This document shows, in pieces, positions 42,794 to 50,137 of a stretch of 50,137 nt of DNA (positions are counted from its first letter, which is position 1; each line of letters opens with the position of its first letter). Source of the DNA: Chloroflexi bacterium TSY. Its GTDB lineage: Bacteria; Chloroflexota; Anaerolineae; Caldilineales; Caldilineaceae. The translations under genes and the position numbers were made by a program. Location: contig JAHBNG010000114.1 of NCBI GenBank assembly GCA_019217005.1, positions 1 to 50,137 of the forward strand, written 5' to 3'. The notes below the pieces were generated by a model. It was not told the origin of the DNA. It was given only the letters and a program-made list of their open reading frames with translations, and did not search any database.

Positions 42794-43992
42794 AGACTTT
42801 CTCCGGTCTCGGCTATGATCTGGAGACGATTGAAGGGACAGGGCGACGCACCCTTCAGTTTAAGTTTACTGTATCACCCGACCAGATTTTACACGATGAT
42901 GGGGTTGTCGATTTTAAGTTTGCTCACTCAAATCTGGTCGATTATGCCCGCTCGGGTGTGGTTGTTCTACTCAACGATAAGCCGGTTGGGAGCATCCGTC
43001 TTGGCGAAACAACCGCTGATTTAACGTCATCAGTCATCCGGTTGCCAAAAAATCTAGTGAAATCTGGTCTGAATCGGTTGACAGTGCAGGCAGATCTTCG
43101 CTCGGCCCTCACGTGCAGCGGATTGGATGGTAGTGGTGCGTGGTTAACAGTCTACCCCAGCTCTGCATTAAACCTTCCACTATCTCCAAGTACAGAGGCA
43201 TCACCGCATGTGCAGAACTTGTCTGACTATCCGAATTTAATTACGTTGGGGAACACCTTAAACAACCTGGCCTTTGTTCTACCAAAATCCGCTCCGATGG
43301 CTTGGAATTTGGCGAGTCGATTTGCGTTTGATTTAGGTCGTCGAGCGGATATCGATCTGGCAGATTTGGCCGTCGTCTTTGACAGTGCGTTGGATGAGTC
43401 TGTCAAACGAGAACGCGATCTTATTGTCATTGGAACCCCAACAAGATTGCCTCTGCTGGCAGAGTTCAACGCGAGTTTGCCCGTACCCTTCGAGGCTGGC
43501 AGCAACCGCCTTGTGGCGGTTGAATTGTCCGCCGCGTATCGCTTGCCGCTCGAGACAAAGATGGGCTATTTGCAACTGCTACGTGCACCCTGGAACCAGG
43601 CCCGCACTATAGTCAACGTGTTGGGGAGTTCACCCGAAGGCATGGCGTTGGCAGCAGTCGCTCTGCTCGATGGACAGCGCCGTTCTATGTTGGCTGGTAA
43701 CTTTGCTTTGGTTGATGAAATGCAAGTCTCAGTTCGTCAATTAATGCCTGCTAGCGCCGGCCTCAACATATCCGACATCCCTCTAAACGAATCGGGTGAG
43801 AGTCTCCTTGCATCGCAGCCTGGACTGAATGATCTAGAACTTGCATTTCAAGCCAATCCAATTGTCTATGAACAACCGGCTTGGATTTTGCCAACCCTCC
43901 TCGCCAGCCTAATTATTGCATTTGCCATTGGCTTATGGGTGACGCTCTCATCAATCTGGGCCCGACGTCCAAAGTCAGCCTAAGAACCTGGC

Positions 43993-44031
43993 GAATTGTC
44001 AATTGCTGAATTGTCGAATTGTTGAATTGTT
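43993..44031. repeat. Short tandem repeat GAATTGT(Y)
   Basis: Four to five imperfect units of GAATTGTC/GAATTGTT follow the stop of the GT2-BcsB gene. The 128-base gap to the next gene contains nothing else recognisable. Confidence 0.6.
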
Positions 44032-44111
44032 CATGAGGGGTCTTGGACTCTCATTTGTACCATTGACCGTAGCGGAAATAGCTTGTTTGTTCACCAGATA
44101 TATGGGGCGAC

Positions 44112-45713
44112 ATGAAAATGACATTCTTACGATACTGTTGGCTTCTGACTTTGCTTCTCTCTGCATGTAGTATACAGAGTATCCAAAAAGACGATCTCCT
44201 TCTGCTCAACACGATGAGCGCTCAAACGGCCATTGTTCACCCTTCCCGAGTAAAACCGAAAGAATTTGACACCGCATCCTTTCCACGGGAAACAGAAATC
44301 GATCTTTCTTATGGAAACTATTATGTAGCAACAGACGGCAACAACAAGACCGGAGATGGTTCGCAGACACATCCCTGGGCCACAATTTCGCACGCCTTAA
44401 AACATGTTCCCGCTGGCGCAACTGTATTGGTGCAGCCGGGTACCTATGTTGGGCAAGTGGAGTTACGTGGTGTCTTTTCCCCAAGCGTAACCATACGTTC
44501 CGTAATCCCATACCAAGCGCGCTTGCGAGATGATGGTCGGGAACGCAAATTTAGCCAGGTGCTGGTCTGTCACACCTGTCAGGGCATGATCATAGAGGGC
44601 TTCGACATTGCCCATAGTCGATCTGGCGTAGGTTGGTATGTTGTACAGATTCAAGATAGAAAAGGAGATGGCACCGGTGGACAGCGCATCGTCTTGCGTA
44701 ACAACATCCTGCACGATAGCTACAACAATGACATCGTGAAGGTAAATAACGGTGCGAGCCAGATTACATTTGAAGGAAATATCTTCTACAATCAAGGGAC
44801 CACAAGTCTTGATAGCCATATCGACGCAAATAGCGTAAGCGATGTCGTGATCCAGGATAACATATTCTTTAATGACTATTCTGGTAGCAGGCGCAAAAAT
44901 TTAAACAATACAGGCAGTTTCATTGTCATCAAAGATAGCAACGGTGCAGACGATGCCTACATTGGGAGCGAAAATATTGTTATTCGGCGCAATATCTTCC
45001 TCAATTGGCAGGGAGATCCCAATAATACATTTATTGTGGTTGGGGAAGACAATGTTGCTTACTTCCAGGCACACAACATCCTCGTCGAAAACAATCTGCT
45101 TTTGGGCAATTCTGCGCATGAAATTCGTGCCCCATTTCAAATGCGTGGTGTGCGAGACATCACGATCCGTCACAACACCATTGTTGGCGATCTCCCGGCC
45201 AAAGCATTCGCCATGCGCTTAAGTCGGGGCGAGAAAAACCCCCGCAATACAAACATTCACTTTTACCACAATATCTGGTCTGATCCGACCGGCTCAATGG
45301 GAGCAGGACCTGAAAGCGGCAATGATTTCTCTGATACAAAGCCAGAGCAGACCGAGTCATTTGCTCTCTTTGGCAATCTTTACTGGAATGGTGGAAATCC
45401 GATCCCGTTTGATGAAAGAGAACTCGTCAATTATCGCGATGACAGGTCAGCAGTGATCGCAGCTCCATTGCTATCCAATCCAGACAAAATAATCCCATTA
45501 CATTGGAACAGCAATCTGGGCCGATTTGCCAACGGTTCATCGACCATTCGCCAAATATTTATAAACTTGGTAGACCGCTTTGCCGTGCTGCCACACGATA
45601 GCCCAGCCATCGACAAAGCTGTATCAAAACAGACAGCATTCGAGGACATTCTGGGCAAACCAAGACCCATCGGAGCGGCTTCGGATATTGGCGCATATGA
45701 ACGGCAACCGTAA
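44112..45713 (+). CDS. Right-handed parallel beta-helix lipoprotein
   Basis: The product has 533 residues. A lipoprotein signal (WLLTLLLSACS, Cys19) leads to a domain opening NYYVATDGNNKTGDGSQTHP and WATISHALKHVPAGATVLVQ, the DUF1565 start of many beta-helix polysaccharide-active proteins. Helix coils with Asn ladders follow: RIVLRNNILHDSYNNDIVKV, ITFEGNIFYNQG, VVIQDNIFFNDYSG, IVIRRNIFLNW, ILVENNLLLGN and ITIRHNTIVGD. It ends with PRPIGAASDIGAYERQP. This fold includes pectate/alginate lyases and epimerases, so it could trim or modify the glycan made here. Catalytic residues cannot be picked out with certainty. Confidence 0.85.
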   Translation: MKMTFLRYCWLLTLLLSACSIQSIQKDDLLLLNTMSAQTAIVHPSRVKPKEFDTASFPRETEIDLSYGNYYVATDGNNKTGDGSQTHPWATISHALKHVPAGATVLVQPGTYVGQVELRGVFSPSVTIRSVIPYQARLRDDGRERKFSQVLVCHTCQGMIIEGFDIAHSRSGVGWYVVQIQDRKGDGTGGQRIVLRNNILHDSYNNDIVKVNNGASQITFEGNIFYNQGTTSLDSHIDANSVSDVVIQDNIFFNDYSGSRRKNLNNTGSFIVIKDSNGADDAYIGSENIVIRRNIFLNWQGDPNNTFIVVGEDNVAYFQAHNILVENNLLLGNSAHEIRAPFQMRGVRDITIRHNTIVGDLPAKAFAMRLSRGEKNPRNTNIHFYHNIWSDPTGSMGAGPESGNDFSDTKPEQTESFALFGNLYWNGGNPIPFDERELVNYRDDRSAVIAAPLLSNPDKIIPLHWNSNLGRFANGSSTIRQIFINLVDRFAVLPHDSPAIDKAVSKQTAFEDILGKPRPIGAASDIGAYERQP

Positions 45714-45730
45714 TGTGGAATCAACCGAAT

Positions 45731-45831
45731 CGTAGGTCGCTTCTCCGAAGTGACAATCGTCAAGAACCCTGAATCTCCTCTTGGGAGGACTCGCACCCTT
45801 GATGCTTGTCCCGTCTCTGGCGGGACCTACG
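45731..45831. repeat. CGTAGGT-type palindromic element, 101 bp
   Basis: It starts CGTAGGTCGCTTCTCCGAAG and ends GTCCCGTCTCTGGCGGGACC followed by TACG. Each end forms its own hairpin. It is the inverted counterpart of 19516-19615. Confidence 0.75.
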
Positions 45832-45919
45832 AATCAACAGCTCTATCAGTCCTGCGTCATTGCGTTCAGAATGAAGCCGATGGGATACAACGATTAAAAC
45901 TGATCAGAAGGATTCTTAT

Positions 45920-48416
45920 ATGAGATTAAAAATAGTCTCCTCTTGGCAAACATTTTTTTTGAAAGTCACCGTTTCATGGATCATCGCGTTCTGCTTTGGA
46001 ATTGTTTTAGCACCGGATCCTGTCGCTACAGGGGTGAGACAGTCTATACAGCAACAAATTGGATTGCGTGGAAGAGCTGATACACAACAGATACCGGCAA
46101 GTTCCCAAAAAGGCGCTCAGAAGCAAGAGCGCTCACAACAGGAAACAGCCCCTGTTATGACAGCGGACGAGCATTTCGAGACAGCCCTTACTCTACTAAA
46201 CAGCGAGAAATGGCAGGAGGCAATTGATGCGTTGTCCAGTGCACGATTGCTTTATCAAAACGCAGATAACATTCAACAGGCCAGAATCTGCCTCTTATAC
46301 ACGAACTTGGCCAGAATCCAGCTAGCGGAGACCAACATCTCTTCAACCATAAGGGGATCTATCGCTGGCTCTCCACTTCCACCTGCAATGTTCGAACGGA
46401 AGGGTGATGTATTGCACAACATCGGTGATGTGCACAGCGCCTTGGGGCAAGACAACCGCGCGCTTAAAGCTTATGAACATGCACTGACGATTCGAACGAC
46501 GCTATCGGATCTGGTCAAGCAGGCATCGACCCTACGCGCCATTGGGGTTCTTTATCAAACAAAAGGGGATTCCGCTCAAAGCAAACAGAGTTTCCAAGAG
46601 GCATTGGCGCTTGTCGAAGAATCCAGTTCAGACGAGGCCGGTACGCAATTATTGCTTCAACTCTATAGCGACTTAGGCGCAATCTATACCGATCAGCAAG
46701 CACATGAGGTGGCCCTCAAACTATACAATCAGAAGCTTGAACTCCTACGCAGAGAAGAGACAGCATCCTCGACCATTGCCCCGGGCTCAGACTCTTCTCC
46801 AGTGCTCTTCCGCAGCAATGACATTCGCACCCAGGAAGGCAACACGCTGCGCGAGATCGGGAAGGTCTACGAAGCAATGGGCGATCCAGAATCGGCCCTA
46901 TTTCTCTACCGAGAAGCGCTGACAATCGGCATCGAGACTGCCAATCTCGTGCTAGAAGCCAGAAGCCTTGACAGTACAGCCAGAGCCTATCGCGATCTGG
47001 CCAATTATGAAGAAGCGCTCGAAGCGCTGAACCAAGCAGTGGCATTGTGGATCGATCTGGAGGAGGCGGCCAATCAGGCCACGACGCTCCGCAGCATCGG
47101 CAGAACCCACTTTATCGCGGGCAACTTTGATCAGGCCGTTGGCTCGTTTACCCAGTCGCTCACCGTCTGGCGCGATCTGAACAATCCCATTCAAGCAAAC
47201 CAGACACTGAGCGAGTTGGGACGTCTCTATCGGGAAACGGAACAATTCGACGCGGCATTGAATATCTTCCAGGAGATCATGCTCTTTGCCGAAGAGGAAA
47301 ATGACAATCTCCTGCTTGCCATGAGCTTGAAAAATATTGGTCTGATCCAGCGAGAAGCCGGTTTATATGACGATGCACTCGAATCATCTACGCAAGCATT
47401 GACCCTTTGGCGTCAAATGGAAGACGCAGCACAGGCAAGCGAATCACTACGCGAAGTAGGGCAGACCCAAATTCGCCGGCAGCAATTTGGCGCTGCTCTT
47501 GATGCATACGATGAGGCAAAACAGATCGCCCAAGAACTCTCTGATTCCAGATTGCTTGCCAAACTATTGGAAGATATCGGTGCCGCTCACCGAGACAACG
47601 GTCAATATGAGTCTGCACGCCTCTCTTTCGACGAAGCAATTGCTCTTTGGCAAACTCTGGGAAGTCTGACCGATGAGGCCAACGTTCTGCGCAAAATTGG
47701 CCGCGTGCATGTATTGCTTGGCCAATATGAGGCCGCCGTTCAAACATATGATGAGGCTCTCGTCATTGCCCAACAGCTTGGCGACCTCGAGCTGGAAACC
47801 CGCATATTCGTAGATCTTGATGTACTGTACGCGCGACAGCTACGAGAAAACGAGCGACGGTTGGCTGCATTACCGGCCACGGTTGAGGATAACGGCATCA
47901 CGAGCCCTATTCAAGGCGAGTCAATTGGGGGACGTGTGCGGATCAAAGGGATTGCCACCCATCCAAACTTTCAGAAATGGCAGCTCGATCTACTTCTCTT
48001 CGGTGACGAACAGCAAGCGACGAGCGTTGCTTGGAACGATGTGCGGGCGGATAAGCGCAACGGGACGCTGACCAATATGGATTCGACTCCCTACCCTGAC
48101 GGAGAGCACATTTTGCGCTTACGGGTTGTGCGCGATGGGGCGAATTACAACGAATATTTTACACCCGTCACGATCGACAACAGCACAACCGTCTTTGAAC
48201 CAAATGGACTGACCGGACCAGCAGCAAACGCTGTCTTAAGCGGAGAGGTGCGGATTGAAGGAGTCGCTTTTCACACAGATTTTCGCCGTTGGGAACTTGA
48301 CCTTCTCGTCGCGGGAGACGAATCGCAACGGCACACACATCCTGCGGTTGCGCGTTGTGAGAAGTGATCGAAACTATGATGAGGATACGTTGAGCATCAC
48401 AATTCAGAATGAGTAA
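45920..48416 (+). pseudogene. Membrane-anchored TPR protein with Ig-like tail, 3' end deleted and shifted
   Basis: The open frame to 48367 gives 815 residues. An N-terminal span (FFLKVTVSWIIAFCFGIVLA) anchors about 600 residues of TPR units, for example GDVLHNIGDVHSALGQDNRA, STLRAIGVLYQTKGDSAQSK and EDIGAAHRDNGQYESARLSF. Then comes an Ig-like module (ITSPIQGESIGGRVRIKGIA to FTPVTIDN). A second module begins LTGPAANAVLSGEVRIEGVA but after LLVAGDES it is cut. In another frame THILRLRVVRSDRNYDEDTL and SITIQNE follow to TAA 48414-48416. By comparison with module one, about 25 codons are missing. The protein probably assists polysaccharide assembly or surface display; the lesion affects only the last module. 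Confidence 0.75.
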
Positions 48417-48567
48417 TGAAGGCTGCTATTTAAGCAGGTTCCAATTCGCCCTTTTCCGCATCAATCTGCGCGCCAAATTACGTCTTGTACGGCTGGATCA
48501 GGATGGAGGCCGGTATCCCAGTTTTTTCGATCAATCTGCGGATCACGGATAATTTCATTCTTCGTGC

Positions 48568-49566
48568 CTAGACCAACAGCTTAATCTTCCCCTCTTTCTC
48601 AACCAGGGTCATTCCGCGCTGTTCAACAATCGTGGCGATCATGCTTGCCTGTTCGTGTGGCACAACACCACGTAGCGCAACTCGCATATTGATGGTTGCC
48701 CTGGCATCGCGCGTTATGGCAAAAAGGCCATATCCAGTGAGACTGCGACCCCACGCCACTGCACCATTGTCGGCCATTACCTGCAGAACGGATTGCTCCC
48801 AATCCATCAGGGGGCACGATTGTCCGATCGCTCCTAATGCAGCTTGGTTGATCTGTTGTAGCTGCATCAATCCATCTCCGAACGTCTCGAGGTCGTCTTG
48901 TTCAATGGCGGGCCAGATCGTCTCGTCAAAGAGAATTCCATTCTGTTTGTCTAGATTTGCAGCAGCGTTGAGCAATGTGTTGAGTCGATCTTCTTCTAGC
49001 GAATCGGGGGTGTCAGCAGGTGGACGCGGCAGGACAAGGACAAAGGCCCAGGCATTCTTCTCCGTCGTATCTGTTTCGATTCGACGAACGAGCGCTTGTC
49101 CCGCCTCCTTTTCCGTTGAATCGACCAGAAGCAAGCCTCCCGTCAAGGCCGCTTGCTGATAAAGTGTTTCCTTCCCGTCTATCCCCAAACCGTTCGTCAA
49201 AAATGTGGGGTCATCAAATCGCGGTTGGATTTGATCGTGCGTGTTGATCCACGCCACTGTCTTTGCCATCGCCATGCCGAGCATCGGCTTGGACCCCAAC
49301 CCCGCGTGCGCCGGTGCAGCCAACTCAACTTCGATCTCGGCCGGTTGTAGCAAGCCATTGGCGTTGCAGTACCGCTCCACATAGGGGATGGCGACATCAG
49401 CCCGCGCGCCCGTCACCACAAAGTGATCACTACGCTGTGCATAGATGTGAGTAGGCGGATGCTGCAACGAGGCACCAAAGAGGCAAATGCGCTCCTGGCC
49501 ATCCACGCAAATTTTAACAACGCCCAATGGCAGGCAGGCGGGAGTTCCAACCTCGATATGTTTCAT
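48568..49566 (-). CDS. GHMP-superfamily protein, beta-RFAP synthase-like
   Basis: The product has 332 residues. The GHMP signature is AAPAHAGLGSKPMLGMAMAK (about residues 83-102), preceded by YVERYCNANGLLQPAEIEVE. Blocks such as LTNGLGIDGKETLYQQAALT and GGLLLVDSTEKEAGQ, and the end QRGMTLVEKEGKIKLL, recall beta-ribofuranosylaminobenzene 5'-phosphate synthase. That enzyme joins 4-hydroxy- or aminobenzoate to PRPP in methanopterin-type cofactor synthesis, but bacterial homologues outside methylotrophs often have no proven role. It starts six bases after the stop of the ABC ATPase on the same strand, so both are cotranscribed. A transport-linked salvage role is only a guess. Confidence 0.65.
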   Translation of the reverse strand: MKHIEVGTPACLPLGVVKICVDGQERICLFGASLQHPPTHIYAQRSDHFVVTGARADVAIPYVERYCNANGLLQPAEIEVELAAPAHAGLGSKPMLGMAMAKTVAWINTHDQIQPRFDDPTFLTNGLGIDGKETLYQQAALTGGLLLVDSTEKEAGQALVRRIETDTTEKNAWAFVLVLPRPPADTPDSLEEDRLNTLLNAAANLDKQNGILFDETIWPAIEQDDLETFGDGLMQLQQINQAALGAIGQSCPLMDWEQSVLQVMADNGAVAWGRSLTGYGLFAITRDARATINMRVALRGVVPHEQASMIATIVEQRGMTLVEKEGKIKLLV

Positions 49567-49572
49567 ACACCA

Positions 49573-50137
49573 TTACGCTTCAACGGCTTCGCTAATCACC
49601 GGCGCCATCTCCTCAAGTGTCTCCAACGGAATATGGCAGAAGATGCGATGGCCATTCTTGGCATTGCGCCAAGGGGGTGTCTCTTGTTCGCAGATGGCGC
49701 CACCATCGGGTAGCAGTTCGCGCCGCGGACAACGTGTATGGAACCGGCAACCACTGGGTGGGTTGAGCGGGCTGGGCACAGAGCCTTCCAAACGAATACG
49801 TGCCTGCTCGGCTGCTGGATCGGGAACGGGAACCGCGGAGAGGAGCGCTTCGGTGTAGGGATGATAGGGTGGACTGTAGATAGCGGCGGATGGTCCAATT
49901 TCCATGATCTGTCCCAAATACATGACGGCGACATAGTCGGAGATGAACCGGACAACACTCAAGTCATGGGCAATAAAGATCATGGTCGTTTCGAATTCTT
50001 GCTGAATTTCGAGCAGCAAGTTGACCACGGCCGCTTGCACGGAGACATCCAGGGCCGAGACTGGTTCATCACATAAGACCAGATCGGGACGTCCGGCCAG
50101 CGCACGGGCAATCCCAACTCGCTGCTTTTCGCCACCG
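49573..50137 (-). CDS. Oligopeptide ABC transporter ATP-binding protein, C-terminal part (OppF/DppF type)
   Basis: The frame enters from the right window edge at the signature [20 protein letters not shown] and continues [20 protein letters not shown] (Walker B). It then has [20 protein letters not shown] (switch His), [20 protein letters not shown] and [34 protein letters not shown] is the Cys-containing oligopeptide-transporter tail. It is one of the two ATPases of an Opp/Dpp-type peptide importer; the N-terminus with Walker A and the other subunits lie beyond the window. It ends just before the GHMP-type gene. Confidence 0.92.
   Translation of the reverse strand, partial: GGEKQRVGIARALAGRPDLVLCDEPVSALDVSVQAAVVNLLLEIQQEFETTMIFIAHDLSVVRFISDYVAVMYLGQIMEIGPSAAIYSPPYHPYTEALLSAVPVPDPAAEQARIRLEGSVPSPLNPPSGCRFHTRCPRRELLPDGGAICEQETPPWRNAKNGHRIFCHIPLETLEEMAPVISEAVEA

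Larger units (their letters stand above)
40086..43983 (+). pseudogene. GT2 glycosyltransferase fused to a BcsB-like domain, split by a MITE
   Basis: Removing 215 bp plus one AGACT restores a single 1225-residue protein (VSTSQTFSGLGYDLET across the junction). Residues 70-300 are a GT2 domain: TLLIAAYNEETCIAEKL, LVAADGSNDRT, IVFSDANNLYD, CTGVSGEILALRQHLF and NDDFYMVMRLIARGYNLVYA. The QxxRW motif of cellulose synthases is replaced by RRSRIVAGRYQAL, and there is no PilZ domain. Several membrane spans follow. From residue 443 a new Met and span (RRIGQFAAVILLALCILTID) begins a BcsB-like periplasmic part that ends in a C-terminal span (WILPTLLASLIIAFAIGLWV). BcsB guides nascent glucan through the periplasm. 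As written the protein stops at 42584, inside the MITE. Confidence 0.85.

Overview
The window (50,137 bp, roughly half G+C) looks like an accessory region of an environmental bacterium. No rRNA, tRNA or ribosomal protein gene is present, so taxonomy rests on style only. Long leader regions, two-permease ABC-2 exporters, SMP-30 and beta-helix lipoproteins, a beta-RFAP-synthase-like GHMP protein and very many small palindromic repeats fit a Chloroflexota-type genome. That placement is an inference of moderate to low confidence.

Layout. 1-1550: nested insertion sequences (IS630-type C-terminus abutting a truncated ISAzo13-like element) that cut off a DUF3500 gene. 1649-7755: exported or membrane proteins (MsrQ-like, SMP-30-like, Tat-lipoprotein dienelactone hydrolase, secreted metallo-beta-lactamase-fold protein, LysM-hydrolase). 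8118-9688: an HU gene split by a second ISAzo13-like copy. 9852-10690: decayed sugar ABC transporter, minus strand. 10743-17326: PadR-controlled export module (regulator, unknown protein, esterase, ABC ATPase, permease, MFS pump, second permease with a frameshift). 17426-22050: TPR protein, metallophosphoesterase, solute-binding lipoprotein overlapping a Cys-rich protein. 22735-48416: a large exopolysaccharide locus. 48568-50137 (minus): GHMP/beta-RFAP-synthase-like protein and the end of an oligopeptide ABC ATPase.

The polysaccharide locus has the parts of a Wzx/Wzy pathway: initiating sugar-phosphate transferase, four GT4 glycosyltransferases, Wzz-like chain-length protein, Wzx-like flippase and Wzy/ligase-like polymerase. 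It also has three sulfotransferases and a GT2 fused to a BcsB-like domain, followed by a beta-helix lipoprotein. A sulfated surface or extracellular polysaccharide is the simplest reading. At least three of its genes are broken: one sulfotransferase by a 104-bp palindrome, the GT2-BcsB gene by a 215-bp MITE, and the terminal TPR gene by a deletion.

The most striking property is the density of small non-autonomous elements. At least six families can be recognised by shared ends, target duplications or repeated copies. Several sit exactly against stop codons and two split genes in a way that can be reversed on paper. An IS110-family element carries a structured non-coding leader that is a good candidate for a bridge RNA. 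Several broken frames differ from the intact form by one base in a homopolymer or two bases in a short repeat, so sequencing error must be weighed against genuine decay.
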